A stretch of 64,000 bases of DNA from Vibrio breoganii (GCF_001677275.1 NZ_CP016177.1:1798001-1862000); one strand, 5' to 3'; shown: positions 41,292 through 51,491, counted from the first letter of the stretch. Notes: generated by a model from the sequence alone, not told the origin. Program-made: numbers and translations.

Positions 41292-42986
41292 TTAAGAGCG
41301 AATAGACTCCAATAGCTGCTGAGCGCGCTGTTGTTCCTCTTGCGAGCCCTTTTCCAACACCCCTTTTAACAACTTTCTGGCATGGTTTAGGTCGTTCATT
41401 TGAATGTAAACCGTAGCAAGATCTAACTGACTTGCGACTTCTCCCTCCAAATCAACGTCTTTTAGTTCGACCTTGCCAATCACATCGGGGAATTCATCAA
41501 GCCCAACCCTAAGGTCTAGCTCTTCTTCATCTGGGTTTGTTGTAGGCTCAGCGTCTCCCTCAGCGATCACTTCATCGATAGTCTTATAAGGGCTATGAGG
41601 CTTCTGTTCTACTGATGGCTCATTCTCAACAGGTATCTGTTGCGACACAACGTCTTCCGTAGGATTAATCTCTTGTGATTCAGACTCTAACGACGATTGG
41701 GGGGCTGACTCTTCACCTGCAGGCTTGGATTCAGAAATCTTAGTAGTATCGTCTTCAGCTAATAGCTCTAACGCTTCTTTTCTAGCATCAGCTAACGCCT
41801 CTTTTTCACCATACTCTGGCAAGTCTTCATCATGAACAACCTCTTCTGGTTCGACTTCTGATTGAGAGCTTGATTTGACGTCCGCTTCTGCTAATTCGTC
41901 ATGCTCACTCTCTGCTTGATCCGCCAAGATTTTATCAAGCTCTTGCTCAAACTCTTTATCTAACGGATTTACCGTGCCTTGCTGTGATTCAGTATGTGTA
42001 GATTCAGCCTGTGTAGATTCATCAGTAGCCGAATCTTTCCTTGCCTCCACAGGCTCTACATTTTCAATCTCTGGCTCATCATCACCTCGAGCAACAGGTG
42101 CTGGGTTTAGTGCCTTAGGCGCTGAAGGCTCATTACCGATCTGAGGAACAGGTCGAATGGAAAGGGTTAGCCTAATGATCAGCAACATAATCAAGGCAGT
42201 GACCGCCGCCGACAGCGCCACAATCACCCACACATTAGTGAGTAGGCTTGTACTGTCTTGACTAACAACTGTACCTGATGCATTACGCTGCTCAATGAGT
42301 ATCTTTTCTACATTGGCGCGACGCTCAGACTCAAGGTCTAATTGACCTTTTAACTCCACTACGTCGGTGCGAATAGTGCCGATAGCCTTAAGTAGGTCCT
42401 GATTATTTTGTTGTAGGGAATTAAATTCACTTTGCGACGATTGCAATTGCTGCTGCAAAAACTCTATCTGTTTTTGCTGAATTTCTCGTGCGCCAAGGTC
42501 TTCAACATTAATCTGAGTAGGGGCATTTTCACTGGCTACCTTGGCAAGATAGCTCGCTTTGCGCTCATGAATTTTGAATAAACGAACCGCTTCCGCAACA
42601 CTCTGTTTTTCTACTTCAGCATCCGTTGGAATCGTGATGGTGCTGCCCGGCTTTAGCAAATGAATGTTTCTGTCTTCAAAAGCGGTAGGGTTCGCTCTGT
42701 AGATAGCCAATACCATCTTATAAACAGATTGCTGCTCGCTAGTTCTTACCGTTTGACCAATAGACCATAAGGTCTCGTCTATAGCGGTAGGGCCATACGT
42801 TCTTTGAGTAGAAAGCCTGTTTTGGTCGCGATTTAGCGTCGTGCCATCAAGGTTATCTGGGACAATATAGGTAGGAACCGCTTGCAGTTTTCCACTGGGT
42901 CCGACAAGGCGAATTTCTTCAGCATGCGAAACAACAGAAAACAGAATACAAACAATGACAATAAGGGTACGACGATACAATTCCAT
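41292..42986 (-). CDS. hubP: HubP/FimV family polar landmark protein, short form
   Basis: A membrane-anchored organiser of the cell pole (chemotaxis arrays, flagellum, ParA1 in V. cholerae). It shows an N-terminal signal (LIVIVCILFSVVSHA), a periplasmic FimV/LysM region with ETLWSIGQTVR and LLKPGSTITIP, a coiled coil (about 170-235) and a membrane helix (about 250-275). An acidic cytoplasmic linker and the conserved C-terminal module ELDLRVGLDEFPDVIG and VASQLDLATVYIQMNDLNHA follow. At about 564 residues it is far shorter than V. cholerae HubP (well over 1,000), because the linker lacks long acidic repeats. The start is uncertain: ATG at 42986, or TTG at 42998 with AAGG upstream. Confidence 0.85.
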   Translation of the reverse strand: MELYRRTLIVIVCILFSVVSHAEEIRLVGPSGKLQAVPTYIVPDNLDGTTLNRDQNRLSTQRTYGPTAIDETLWSIGQTVRTSEQQSVYKMVLAIYRANPTAFEDRNIHLLKPGSTITIPTDAEVEKQSVAEAVRLFKIHERKASYLAKVASENAPTQINVEDLGAREIQQKQIEFLQQQLQSSQSEFNSLQQNNQDLLKAIGTIRTDVVELKGQLDLESERRANVEKILIEQRNASGTVVSQDSTSLLTNVWVIVALSAAVTALIMLLIIRLTLSIRPVPQIGNEPSAPKALNPAPVARGDDEPEIENVEPVEARKDSATDESTQAESTHTESQQGTVNPLDKEFEQELDKILADQAESEHDELAEADVKSSSQSEVEPEEVVHDEDLPEYGEKEALADARKEALELLAEDDTTKISESKPAGEESAPQSSLESESQEINPTEDVVSQQIPVENEPSVEQKPHSPYKTIDEVIAEGDAEPTTNPDEEELDLRVGLDEFPDVIGKVELKDVDLEGEVASQLDLATVYIQMNDLNHARKLLKGVLEKGSQEEQQRAQQLLESIRS

Positions 42987-43140
42987 TTGAGAGCGCAACT
43001 AGATTTACCTTAGGCGATGAATAGTTCTAATTTGCTAAAATTTACAACAAAAGACAACAACAGCATGCCAATTTACGTTAAAAATGTGTTGCAAATACCG
43101 CTAATGGTTAATCACTGAGCTTTATCTTGCCTAAATAGAA

Positions 43141-43173
43141 AAAGCCAGAGATGAACGAGTCAACTCTGGCTTT
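43141..43173 (-). terminator. Terminator after asd
   Basis: AAAGCCAGAG and CTCTGGCTTT form a 10-bp stem; on the minus strand it runs into TTTTTCTATTT. It lies about 40 bp past the asd stop. Confidence 0.8.
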
Positions 43174-43213
43174 GCCAATCAGACGAGCATTACTTCATAG
43201 AAGCAGTCACCGT

Positions 43214-44227
43214 TTAGAAGTAATCGCGAATCAATAATTCAGCGATTTGTACCGCGTTAGTTGCCGCACCTTTACGCACGTTGTCAGCAACAACCCACAA
43301 GTTAAGGCCGCTTTGATGACTAATATCATTGCGTACACGACCGACCATAACGTGATCTTTGCCGCCAGCATCGCGTACCTGAGTTGGGAAGTCTTCACCT
43401 TGGAAAACCTCAATACCCTCTGTTTGCTCAAACAGCTCAATAGCATGCGCAGCATCAATAGGAGCGCGCGTTTCTACGTGCACTGCCTCTGCGTGACCAT
43501 AGAAAACAGGAACGCGAACACACGTAGGGTTAACCATGATTGAAGGGTCATTGAAGATTTTTTGTGTTTCCCACACCATCTTCATTTCTTCTTTGGTGTA
43601 ACCGTTATCCATAAACGCATCGATCTGAGGGATACAGTTAAATGCAATTTGCTGAGAAAACGTTTCAGGTTCTGCTGGAATACCATTAAGTAGCTTCGCC
43701 GTTTGGCCTGCGAGTTCATCAATGCCTGATTTACCTGCACCCGCAACTGACTGATAGGTCGATACGTTAATGCGTTCAATGCCGACTTCATCATGAATGG
43801 GCTTCAAAGCCACTAGCATTTGGATAGTAGAACAGTTTGGGTTTGCAATGATGTTACGGTTACGGAACTCAGCAATCGCCTCTGGGTTCACCTCAGGAAT
43901 AACGAGAGGGATGTCGTAGTCGTATCTGAACTGCGAAGTATTGTCGATGACGACAACCCCTTCATCTGCCGCAACAGGTGCCCAGCGTTCAGACAATTCA
44001 CCGCCCGCTGAAAATAGAGCGATATGAACTTGAGACCAATCGAATTCTTCAACATTTTGTACTTCGATGCTCTTACCGTTAAAACGGTAGCTCTTACCCT
44101 TACTACGCTCACTGGCCAGTAAATGCAGATCTCCTACTGGGAAATCTCTCTCTTTAAGCACTTCTAGTAGTGTTTCACCCACAGCACCAGTCGCGCCTAA
44201 AATAGCCACATTAAATTTTTGACTCAT
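43214..44227 (-). CDS. asd: Aspartate-semialdehyde dehydrogenase
   Basis: Reduces aspartyl phosphate to the semialdehyde, feeding lysine/diaminopimelate, threonine and methionine synthesis. 337 residues with [10 protein letters not shown] at 11-20, the catalytic Cys C132 in [10 protein letters not shown] and a late HxQ-type region (VMVGRVRND). It overlaps pdxB by ATGA, so the two are translationally coupled. Confidence 0.95.
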   Translation of the reverse strand: MSQKFNVAILGATGAVGETLLEVLKERDFPVGDLHLLASERSKGKSYRFNGKSIEVQNVEEFDWSQVHIALFSAGGELSERWAPVAADEGVVVIDNTSQFRYDYDIPLVIPEVNPEAIAEFRNRNIIANPNCSTIQMLVALKPIHDEVGIERINVSTYQSVAGAGKSGIDELAGQTAKLLNGIPAEPETFSQQIAFNCIPQIDAFMDNGYTKEEMKMVWETQKIFNDPSIMVNPTCVRVPVFYGHAEAVHVETRAPIDAAHAIELFEQTEGIEVFQGEDFPTQVRDAGGKDHVMVGRVRNDISHQSGLNLWVVADNVRKGAATNAVQIAELLIRDYF

Positions 44228-45357
44228 TTACTTACCTCTACCTTAAAACCTAATTCTTGCAAGGGTTGCAGATTACAAGACGCATCACCGGTCAGCGTCA
44301 CCGCGCCATATTCTCGGCGGTCCCAGTATTCTTTGCGCATTTGGTCAAATGCACCCGTTTTCCCAATCTTTCGGCGAAACAGGGCATCGTCTTTGCGCAC
44401 ATCATAGATCAATTGTGTGATGTTGTGCAGTGTTGCTTCATCCCAAGGGCGAGATAAATGCATTTCAGGTACTGGCGCGATAGGCAAAAGATCGGCAGCG
44501 TTAGCAGAAAGTGGGCTCTCAATTAACTGACAAAAAGAGTTAAAGATCATAGTCGTGCCTCGGGCTTTACCCTCTAGGCCATATCCAGCAACGTGTGGCG
44601 TAGCAAAAGCCAGCAATGGAAGAAGCTCAAGATCGACCTCAGGCTCAAACTCAAACACGTCTAGTACTGCAGTGAAGCCATCATTGCGCTGTAGTCTCTG
44701 TTTTAGCGCAGAATTATCGACAATCGGTCCACGGGCTGCATTAATCAAAATTTGATCAGCACGCATTGCCTGCAAACGCTCAGAGTCGATGAGATGATGA
44801 GTTGGGTGCTCGCCGTCTCGGGTGATTGGCGTGTGCAGAGAAATCACATCACTTTGCTCTAGCAATTCATCCAAAGCGGTAAACTGACGAGTGTCACCCT
44901 CAGCCTCTTTTAATGGGTCATTAAGCAGCACCTTAATACCGATGCCAGAAAGGCACTTCGCTAAATAACTACCCACTTGCCCTGCACCTATGATGCCGAC
45001 CGTCTTATCAAAGATTGAGAAGCCTTGCTGCTGAGAAAGTACCATCAATGATGAAATGACATATTCCGCCACACCCACCTTGTTACAGCCAGGGGCGTGA
45101 GTATAAGCAACGCCCTTTGCCTCGAGTGCTTTTTCGTCAAGGTGATCGTACCCCGCCGTTGCAGTACCCACGAACTTAAGTTTGTTGGCTTTAGACAACA
45201 GCTCACTGTTCACTTTAGTGACAGAGCGAATCATCAGGGCATCAACGTCGACTAGGTCATCCGCATTGATAGTACGTCCGGATAACGCGATAACCTCGCC
45301 TAGCTGACCAAATAACTCTTTGGCGTAAGGCATATTTTCATCAATTACAATTTTCAT
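44224..45357 (-). CDS. pdxB: Erythronate-4-phosphate dehydrogenase
   Basis: The second step of the DXP-dependent pyridoxal phosphate pathway. 377 residues of the D-2-hydroxyacid dehydrogenase fold: [20 protein letters not shown] motif [23 protein letters not shown] and the PdxB-specific C-terminal dimerisation domain. The frame runs 43 codons upstream into the fabB 3' hairpins, but the ATG at 45357 matches the family N-terminus. A 4-bp overlap joins it to asd. Confidence 0.95.
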   Translation of the reverse strand: MKIVIDENMPYAKELFGQLGEVIALSGRTINADDLVDVDALMIRSVTKVNSELLSKANKLKFVGTATAGYDHLDEKALEAKGVAYTHAPGCNKVGVAEYVISSLMVLSQQQGFSIFDKTVGIIGAGQVGSYLAKCLSGIGIKVLLNDPLKEAEGDTRQFTALDELLEQSDVISLHTPITRDGEHPTHHLIDSERLQAMRADQILINAARGPIVDNSALKQRLQRNDGFTAVLDVFEFEPEVDLELLPLLAFATPHVAGYGLEGKARGTTMIFNSFCQLIESPLSANAADLLPIAPVPEMHLSRPWDEATLHNITQLIYDVRKDDALFRRKIGKTGAFDQMRKEYWDRREYGAVTLTGDASCNLQPLQELGFKVEVSK

Positions 45358-45394
45358 TAACAGGGCTTCAAAGTGATTGGCAGGGTTATAGATT

Positions 45395-45433
45395 AATAAT
45401 AAAAGGCCCGACAAGCAAAGCCTGTCGGGCCTT
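45395..45433 (-). terminator. Terminator of fabB and its 3'UTR
   Basis: AAGGCCCGACA (45403-45413) pairs perfectly with TGTCGGGCCTT (45423-45433), 11 bp, followed on the minus strand by TTTTATTATT. Confidence 0.9.
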
Positions 45434-45519
45434 AAAATTGTACTACCCAAAGCAGATTCCCGATAAAAAACACTCGGGAATGACATGTACCCTACCTAAT
45501 AAAAGGTAGGGGGAGGGGA
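45400..45519 (-). ncRNA. Candidate 3'UTR-derived sRNA of fabB (FarS-like position)
   Basis: The roughly 120-nt fabB 3'UTR starts with a C-rich stretch (TCCCCTCCC). It then forms a CCCTACC/GGTAGGG hairpin (45490-45511), carries a GTCAT-type hairpin (45457-45480) and ends in a strong terminator with a U-rich tail. FarS of V. cholerae is released from the 3'UTR of fabB and represses fadE; the location is the same here. Sequence identity to FarS was not checked, so this is a positional and structural inference. Confidence 0.4.
45456..45484. repeat. GTCAT-type hairpin repeat inside the fabB 3'UTR
   Basis: Stem TTCCCGA (45457-45463) with TCGGGAA (45474-45480), followed by TGAC. It has the same GTCAT end as the family at 3916-4250, with a different stem. 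Confidence 0.6.
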
Positions 45520-46731
45520 TTAGCCTTCGTACTTTTTGAACACTAGCGTTGCGTTAGTACCGCCGAAGCCAAAGCTGTTAGACATCACGGTCTTAAGTTC
45601 TTGGTCGCGCTTCTCAGTCACAATATCAAGACCCGCAGCTGCTTCGTCTAGATTTTCAACGTTGATGCTTGGCGCAACAAAGCCGTGCTCTAGCATAAGC
45701 GCAGTGTAGATAGCTTCATGTACACCTGCCGCACCTAGTGCGTGACCTGTCATTGCTTTCGTTGCTGAGATTGCTGGGCTGTTGCCACCAAATACTTCTT
45801 GGATCGCGCCTAGCTCTTTCACATCACCAACCGGAGTCGATGTACCGTGAGTGTTCACGTAGTCTACAGAATCAACATTCTGCAGCGCCATCTTCATGCA
45901 GCGAACCGCACCTTCACCTGATGGAGCCACCATATCATGACCATCAGAGTTAGCACCGTAGCCGACAAGCTCGCCGTAGATTTTTGCGCCACGAGCAAGA
46001 GCGTGCTCTAGCTCTTCGACAACCATCATACCGCCACCACCAGAGATAACGAAACCATCGCGGTTTGCATCGTAGGTACGTGAAGCGCGAGTCGGCTCAT
46101 CGTTGTATTTAGTAGACAGTGCACCCATCGCATCGAACATCATCGACATGCTGTAATCAAGCTCTTCACCACCACCAGCAAAAACAACATCTTGTTTGCC
46201 TAGTTGGATAAGCTCCATAGCGTGACCGATACAGTGAGCTGATGTAGAACATGCAGAGCTCATTGAGTAGTTAACACCTTTGATTTTGAATGGTGTTGCT
46301 AGACAAGCGGATACTGTAGAACCCATGGTACGAGTTACCATGTAAGGACCGACACGCTTAACGCCTTTTTCTCTTAGGATATCGATAGCCGCTACTTGGT
46401 TTAGTGAAGATGCACCACCAGAGCCTGCAACAATACCTGTGCGCTCGTTAGAAACCTGCTCTGGAGCCAGGCCTGAGTCAGCAATGGCTTGTTCCATAGA
46501 AATGAATGCGTAAGCTGCCGCATCACCCATGAAACGCATTTGCTTGCGATCGATATGTTCTGCTGGATTAATCTTCAGACTGCCCCAAACTTGAGAACGC
46601 AGCCCTTTTTCTTTAAATTGTTCTGAGGCTTCAATACCAGATTTGCCAGCTTTTAGAGACTCTAGTACTTCTTCGACGTTGTTACCGATGCTGGAAACAA
46701 TACCCATACCGGTGATCACGACTCGTTTCAT
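45520..46731 (-). CDS. fabB: 3-oxoacyl-ACP synthase I (FabB)
   Basis: The elongating condensing enzyme required for unsaturated fatty acid synthesis. 403 residues: catalytic C161 in [11 protein letters not shown], His in [12 protein letters not shown] and in [19 protein letters not shown] at the C-terminus. It is divergent from mnmC. In E. coli it is activated by FadR and repressed by FabR; the 110-bp divergent region here has only a FadR half-site. Its 3'UTR is a candidate sRNA source. Confidence 0.96.
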   Translation of the reverse strand: MKRVVITGMGIVSSIGNNVEEVLESLKAGKSGIEASEQFKEKGLRSQVWGSLKINPAEHIDRKQMRFMGDAAAYAFISMEQAIADSGLAPEQVSNERTGIVAGSGGASSLNQVAAIDILREKGVKRVGPYMVTRTMGSTVSACLATPFKIKGVNYSMSSACSTSAHCIGHAMELIQLGKQDVVFAGGGEELDYSMSMMFDAMGALSTKYNDEPTRASRTYDANRDGFVISGGGGMMVVEELEHALARGAKIYGELVGYGANSDGHDMVAPSGEGAVRCMKMALQNVDSVDYVNTHGTSTPVGDVKELGAIQEVFGGNSPAISATKAMTGHALGAAGVHEAIYTALMLEHGFVAPSINVENLDEAAAGLDIVTEKRDQELKTVMSNSFGFGGTNATLVFKKYEG

Positions 46732-46841
46732 GTGACATTCCTATAATTCATAATTTCCGCTAGATGATAACCAGAAAGGCCGGATAAAGTGGTCAGCTTT
46801 CCTAGATATTTGTACAATCTCTACAGTTAACGACTCATTCT

Positions 46842-48878
46842 ATGATCAATATGCCCAAAATTAAACATGCACAGCTGGATTGGAACGACTCTGGCACCCC
46901 TATCTCTGAACAATTCGATGACGTTTATTTTTCCAATAATGACGGGCTTGCTGAGACTCGCTACGTCTTTCTTACTCAAAACCATATCCCAGAGCGATGG
47001 CACAAATATGACCAATCGCGATTTGTCATCGCTGAAACAGGTTTTGGCACTGGTCTAAACTTTTTGGCGGTATGGAAAGAGTTTGAGCAATTTAGAGCAG
47101 AAAATCCACAAAGTAACCTGACTCAACTGCACTTTATCAGCTTTGAGAAATTCCCCGTTACCTTGCATGATCTCAAGCAAGCACACAAAGCGTGGCCTGA
47201 GCTGGAAAAGTACGCTACCGAACTTCAGCAGCACTACCCTATGGCATTGCCTGAATGTCAGCGCCTGATCTTAGCCGATGGTGCCATTACATTAGATTTA
47301 TGGCTCGGTGATATTAAAGATAACCTGCCTCGAGTCCCCACTTATCAAGAAGGCATTATTGATGCCTGGTTCTTGGATGGGTTCGCCCCGAGTAAAAATC
47401 CAGAGATGTGGAATCAAGACCTGTTTAATGGCATGGCCAAAATAGCTAAGCAAGATTGTAGCGTTGCCACCTTTACCGCAGCTGGATTTGTGCGTCGAGG
47501 CTTGATTGAAGCGGGCTTTGAGATGAAAAAAGTGAAAGGCTTTGGTCACAAGCGCGAAATGATTGCAGGCTCTATGGTCAACAAGCAGCCTTACGGCAAC
47601 CTCTCGCCACTGTTTGAGCGCCAATCTGCAACTGAAAAAGCAGAGCACCTTGGGGATATTGCAATTGTCGGGGGTGGCATTGCCAGTGCTTGCTTAGCAT
47701 ATTCATTGATTCAGAAAGGGGCGAGCGTCACCCTCTATTGCAAAGATGAATCTCTCGCAGAAGGCGCATCAGGAAACCGACAAGGGGCGCTCTACCCTCT
47801 TCTCAATGGCAATAACAATGCGGTGTCTCAAGTGTTTGCCAATGGCTTTACCTTTGCGAGACAGTTTTATGATCAGATTGCGAATAAAGTGGATTTTGAC
47901 CATGACTGGTGCGGAGTGACTCAGCTTTTTTGGAATGAAGCAGAGCACAAAAAACTCTCTCGCTTAGTGCAAGGGCAATATCCACAAGAGCTAATCAAGT
48001 CATTAAGCCCGCAGAAAACCCGTGAAACAGCGGGCTTAGATTGCTCCTTTGGCTCGGTGCTTTATTCTCTTGGCGGATGGTTATCCCCTCAGCAATGTAC
48101 TGAAGGCGTATTTAAACTGCTCAGTGAGCAAGGAAAACTGACTCTCAAGCTAAGTCATGAAGTCACCGACTTAACTGAACAAGACCAAAAATGGCAATTA
48201 GCGACTAACAAAGGGACGTTTGAGCATTCTGTTGTTGTGATTGCAAATGGCCATCTGTTCGACCAATTTACTCAAAGCCAATCAATACCATTGGGTAAGG
48301 TAAAAGGACAAGTCAGCCATATTCCTACCAATGAGCATCTGCAACAACTAAAAACAGTGGTTTGTTACGATGGTTACCTAACGCCAAAGAGTCCGTTGGA
48401 TAAACATTGTATTGGTGCCAGCTATGATCGTAGCGACTTGACCACAGCGTTCGATCCACAGGCTCAGCAGCAGAATGCCTCTAAGCTACAGCAATGCATA
48501 CCTGAGCAAGCGTGGACAACAAAGGTGGATATCAGCGACAACGACTCTCGACAAGGGGTTCGCAGTGTTTCCCGAGATCACCTTCCTTTCGCAGGAAATG
48601 TGGGACAGTTTGAACCGATACTCGAGCAGTATGCGAACTTGTATAAGAGAAACAGCGCCGAACCAACCCCTGTCAGCCAGTACACAAATCTGTTTTGCTT
48701 ATTAGGACTGGGGTCGCGCGGACTAACATCGGCTCCAATGCTGGCTGAGGTATTGGCTTCTCAGATCCTTGGGCTGCCGTTGCCTATGTCTACCGATATG
48801 CTTGAAGCGGTGCACCCCAGTCGGATGTGGGTACGAAAGCTAAGAAAAGGCAAACCCATTCCTGGGCTCGAAAAATAA
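46842..48878 (+). CDS. mnmC: Bifunctional tRNA mnm5s2U biosynthesis protein MnmC
   Basis: Converts cmnm5(s2)U34 to mnm5(s2)U34 in tRNA. 678 residues: the N-terminal methyltransferase (MnmC2) has [11 protein letters not shown] at about 65-75 and [17 protein letters not shown]. The C-terminal FAD oxidoreductase (MnmC1) starts at [17 protein letters not shown] (about 272-288) and ends [20 protein letters not shown]. The first ATG is used; a second ATG three codons on is also possible. It is divergent from fabB, as in E. coli. Confidence 0.95.
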   Translation: MINMPKIKHAQLDWNDSGTPISEQFDDVYFSNNDGLAETRYVFLTQNHIPERWHKYDQSRFVIAETGFGTGLNFLAVWKEFEQFRAENPQSNLTQLHFISFEKFPVTLHDLKQAHKAWPELEKYATELQQHYPMALPECQRLILADGAITLDLWLGDIKDNLPRVPTYQEGIIDAWFLDGFAPSKNPEMWNQDLFNGMAKIAKQDCSVATFTAAGFVRRGLIEAGFEMKKVKGFGHKREMIAGSMVNKQPYGNLSPLFERQSATEKAEHLGDIAIVGGGIASACLAYSLIQKGASVTLYCKDESLAEGASGNRQGALYPLLNGNNNAVSQVFANGFTFARQFYDQIANKVDFDHDWCGVTQLFWNEAEHKKLSRLVQGQYPQELIKSLSPQKTRETAGLDCSFGSVLYSLGGWLSPQQCTEGVFKLLSEQGKLTLKLSHEVTDLTEQDQKWQLATNKGTFEHSVVVIANGHLFDQFTQSQSIPLGKVKGQVSHIPTNEHLQQLKTVVCYDGYLTPKSPLDKHCIGASYDRSDLTTAFDPQAQQQNASKLQQCIPEQAWTTKVDISDNDSRQGVRSVSRDHLPFAGNVGQFEPILEQYANLYKRNSAEPTPVSQYTNLFCLLGLGSRGLTSAPMLAEVLASQILGLPLPMSTDMLEAVHPSRMWVRKLRKGKPIPGLEK

Positions 48879-48908
48879 GATCTAGAAAGAGATATAGGTT
48901 TGGATAAT

Positions 48909-48947
48909 AAAATGGGCTCACACTATATTCAGAGTTGAGCCCATTTT
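48909..48947. terminator. Bidirectional terminator, mnmC / FMN reductase gene
   Basis: AAAATGGGCTCA (48909-48920) pairs perfectly with TGAGCCCATTTT (48936-48947), with a T-run to the right and an A-run to the left. Confidence 0.88.
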
Positions 48948-48972
48948 TGTTTTCATTCGATGCGGGAGAAGT

Positions 48973-49509
48973 TTACGCGACTTCTGCCACCAAGGTATCG
49001 ACCGCTTCTTGAACCTTCCCTTTGAGTTCAGCTTCCTTGAACTCATTGCTCTCGACGTCAAAAACATCGTAAAAGCTTGGGATAGACAGTGACGCTTTGA
49101 CGTCGGCGCCAAAATACGGCGCTGAGCCTACTGCGCTTGCCAATACACTCTGCGCGCCACCAGGGCCCGGTGAAGTAGCTAAATACACAACAGGTTTGTT
49201 CTGGAACACATTGCGCTCGATGCGAGTCGCCCAGTCGAATAGGTTTTTGTACGCTGCCGTGTAGCTACCGTTATGTTCCGCAAACGAGACAATCACAGCG
49301 TCAGCGCGACCAATCTTAGCAATCAGCTTTTGCGCCGACTGCGAATGACCAATTTCTTTCTCTGTGTCTTCGCTGAACAGCGGCGCAGGGAAATCAATTA
49401 GGTCAATGACTTCTACATCGGCACCAGGAATTTGCTGAGCGGCATAAGCGGCTAGAGTTTTGTTGATAGAGGTTGAGCTTGTGCTGGCTCCAAACGCGAC
49501 TACTTTCAT
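48973..49509 (-). CDS. NADPH-dependent FMN reductase family protein
   Basis: A 178-residue flavodoxin-like-fold oxidoreductase. VAFGASTSSTSINKTLA near the N-terminus is the FMN phosphate loop, and VSFAEHNGSYTAAYKNLFDW near 74-93 contains the typical xxEHNGSxP-like motif with Tyr in place of Pro. YLATSPGPGGA near 109-119 completes the flavin site. Substrate is unknown; candidates are quinone or azo reduction. Single gene. Confidence 0.85.
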   Translation of the reverse strand: MKVVAFGASTSSTSINKTLAAYAAQQIPGADVEVIDLIDFPAPLFSEDTEKEIGHSQSAQKLIAKIGRADAVIVSFAEHNGSYTAAYKNLFDWATRIERNVFQNKPVVYLATSPGPGGAQSVLASAVGSAPYFGADVKASLSIPSFYDVFDVESNEFKEAELKGKVQEAVDTLVAEVA

Positions 49510-49637
49510 GATGACTTCCTATTTTAACTGTCTCTTAGTGTTACGTTCATAATAATAAGATCAGAGCATTTGACCATAGAGTCAGTTGTAACAACTTCAT
49601 CAAAAAAATTGAACAAGTAAACGGGTCGAGTTAAAGA

Positions 49638-49904
49638 CTAAACGATCGCCTTTGATAAGCCATCCCACATGTCTGCCACGATAACGCGATCAGCTGGAGT
49701 CAGCTCAGATTGCGCATCCGCCAAACTTTGTTCAATTTTTTGTTTGAATACGGCGACTTCAGTAACGGCTTCATATTCGCAATCAGCGGCAGCAAGGGAA
49801 ATGTGACCACGCAGATAACCACCAGCAAACAACTCATCATCCGAGGCTGTCGCTACGGTTTGGTCAATAGTGTCAAGGAGTTGTTCTTCGAGTTGTAAAA
49901 TCAT
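49638..49904 (-). CDS. yfcL: YfcL family protein
   Basis: An 88-residue acidic protein of unknown function. ASDDELFAGGYLRGHISLA is the hallmark of the YfcL family, ending LTPADRVIVADMWDGL. It begins 3 bp after the epmC stop, so the two are cotranscribed; yfcL and epmC (yfcM) are neighbours in E. coli too. Confidence 0.87.
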   Translation of the reverse strand: MILQLEEQLLDTIDQTVATASDDELFAGGYLRGHISLAAADCEYEAVTEVAVFKQKIEQSLADAQSELTPADRVIVADMWDGLSKAIV

Positions 49905-49907
49905 GGT

Positions 49908-50438
49908 TTAAAGTACCTTAAAGTCTTCCTGAGTAAGTGAAGGGACACTGTAATGTTCCCGAAGCGCATTAGAAAGCATCTCGACCCTAGTTGGCAAGCC
50001 TTTCTCTAAAATGTCGATGACCTCTGCATGCACTTTTTTCATAAAACCTAATCTATCTGGCTCAAACGCGCCGTGCAAGTTGTCACAGCTGACTTGAAAC
50101 CGAAACCCGGCGCTTTGTGAAAGTATCCACTCATAGGCCTGTGGCCTGATTTCCACTTTTTCGAATTCCGCCTGTGTATTGGCGTCGCGACCATCTGGCT
50201 CATACCAATAGCCGAAATCTTCAATAAGTCGTCGCTCAGCCCCTGCTACGCACCAGTGCGCGATCTCATGCAATGCAGAGGCATAAAAGCCTCTAGCAAA
50301 AATGATGCGATGATGGTGATTTGATTCATCCGCAGGGAGATAGATCGGCTCATCTCCGCCGAGTTCTAGCTTGGTATTGAACGAGCTATAAAAAGTATCG
50401 TTAAATAGAGTGATTAGGTCTGAGTACTCGTGAGTCAT
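49908..50438 (-). CDS. epmC: Elongation factor P hydroxylase EpmC (YfcM)
   Basis: Hydroxylates the beta-lysyl-lysine modification of EF-P. 176 residues with an HEIAHWCVAG metal-binding motif (about 58-67), followed by EDFGYWYEPDGRD and CDNLHGAFEPD. The frame extends 44 codons upstream, but the ATG at 50438 gives the family length and the N-terminus MTHEYSDLITLFN. No strong ribosome-binding site is seen. Neighbours yfcL, aroC, prmB and smrB are the same set found around yfcM in enterobacteria. Confidence 0.9.
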   Translation of the reverse strand: MTHEYSDLITLFNDTFYSSFNTKLELGGDEPIYLPADESNHHHRIIFARGFYASALHEIAHWCVAGAERRLIEDFGYWYEPDGRDANTQAEFEKVEIRPQAYEWILSQSAGFRFQVSCDNLHGAFEPDRLGFMKKVHAEVIDILEKGLPTRVEMLSNALREHYSVPSLTQEDFKVL

Positions 50439-50654
50439 AGCGAGCTTTGGTCGTTGTATCTGTGTAAAACAATATTGTCTCTTTTTTAAGGCGATAGGTA
50501 AACCCGCAGTAATTCGCCCGCCATTAGATTTAGTAATCTGACAAACGATTGCGTCGGTACAAAATCTCATTCGTCACCGTTCGGATTTCGCTCTACACTC
50601 ACGCCTAATTTTCCCGCCTACCAGCACAACTGGTCACGATTAGAGTCTCACAAC

Positions 50655-51278
50655 ATGCTACTAAGTGCTTTGTATATCATTGGAATTACAGCAGAAGCTA
50701 TGACAGGCGCATTAAGCGCAGGTCGACGAAAAATGGATTGGTTTGGAGTAATGCTAGTCGCAAGTGCAACGGCCATAGGCGGCGGAACAGTCCGTGATAT
50801 TTTGCTCGGCCACTACCCACTAAGCTGGGTGAAAAATCCCGAATTTTTAGTGATTACCTGTATTGCAGGCATACTCACTACTGGATTTGCCAAATGGGTA
50901 ATCAAGCTCAAGGGAGTATTTATTCGCTTAGACGCTCTGGGATTGATCGTATTTAGTATTATCGGTACTAAGGTAGCGATGGGCATGGGACACCATGCGC
51001 TTATCTGTATGGTTTCAGCCTTGGTGACTGGCATTTTTGGCGGGCTTTTAAGAGACTTAATCTGTCGTCAAACACCTCTGGTATTGCACGAAGAGCTGTA
51101 TGCCTCAGTGGCATTAATCGCATCGGGTTTGTACCTAACCCTACTTGAATTCGGCATTAGCGATGTTACTGCGACAATAACCACCTTGATTGTTGGCTAT
51201 CTACTAAGAATGGCAGCCGTGCGATTCAAATGGCGCCTACCTTCATTTCATCTTGAAGCAGAAAGCTCACTGCACTAA
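50655..51278 (+). CDS. TRIC-type cation channel family protein (UPF0126)
   Basis: A 207-residue membrane protein with seven hydrophobic segments and two internally repeated glycine/arginine motifs, AIGGGTVRDILLG near 41-53 and GIFGGLLRDLICR near 125-137, the TRIC/UPF0126 signature. Prokaryotic TRIC proteins form homotrimeric monovalent cation channels; the exact ion here is unknown. It is divergent from epmC and followed by two tandem hairpins (51357-51429). Confidence 0.87.
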   Translation: MLLSALYIIGITAEAMTGALSAGRRKMDWFGVMLVASATAIGGGTVRDILLGHYPLSWVKNPEFLVITCIAGILTTGFAKWVIKLKGVFIRLDALGLIVFSIIGTKVAMGMGHHALICMVSALVTGIFGGLLRDLICRQTPLVLHEELYASVALIASGLYLTLLEFGISDVTATITTLIVGYLLRMAAVRFKWRLPSFHLEAESSLH

Positions 51279-51356
51279 TGGCTCAAACCACATATGCACT
51301 CGTCTATTTATCACAAAGCGTAATATTGCGATAACTTTACGCTCTATTTCGGCCTT

Positions 51357-51380
51357 ACTTTTTCCTCCAAAAGGAAAAGT
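51357..51380. repeat. Hairpin 1 between TRIC gene and aroC
   Basis: ACTTTTTCC pairs with GGAAAAGT (one bulged T), loop TCCAAAA region. Non-coding. Confidence 0.6.
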
Positions 51381-51397
51381 AGCCGCGGCATTTTTTG

Positions 51398-51429
51398 GGT
51401 ACTTTTTGTTGCTGCAGACAAAAAGTACC
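51398..51429. repeat. Hairpin 2 between TRIC gene and aroC
   Basis: GGTACTTTTTGT (51398-51409) pairs perfectly with ACAAAAAGTACC (51418-51429), 12 bp, with the 8-nt loop TGCTGCAG. No T-run follows on either side. Confidence 0.75.
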
Positions 51430-51491
51430 TCGCCGGTCAAAGGCGAAACCATTGCTAACCGTTATGAACAAAGCTGAATTTGTGACACCAA

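Noticed and set aside
45358..45486. Extended N-terminus of pdxB (43 extra codons)
   Set aside because: The extension is translated terminator and repeat hairpin of the fabB 3'UTR; the family start is the ATG at 45357.
46786..46802. Possible FadR site upstream of fabB (AAAGTGGTCAGCTTTCC)
   Set aside because: Only one half (TGGTC-A-G) matches; the other half is unlike the palindrome. FadR control of fabB is plausible from E. coli, but this site is too weak to list.
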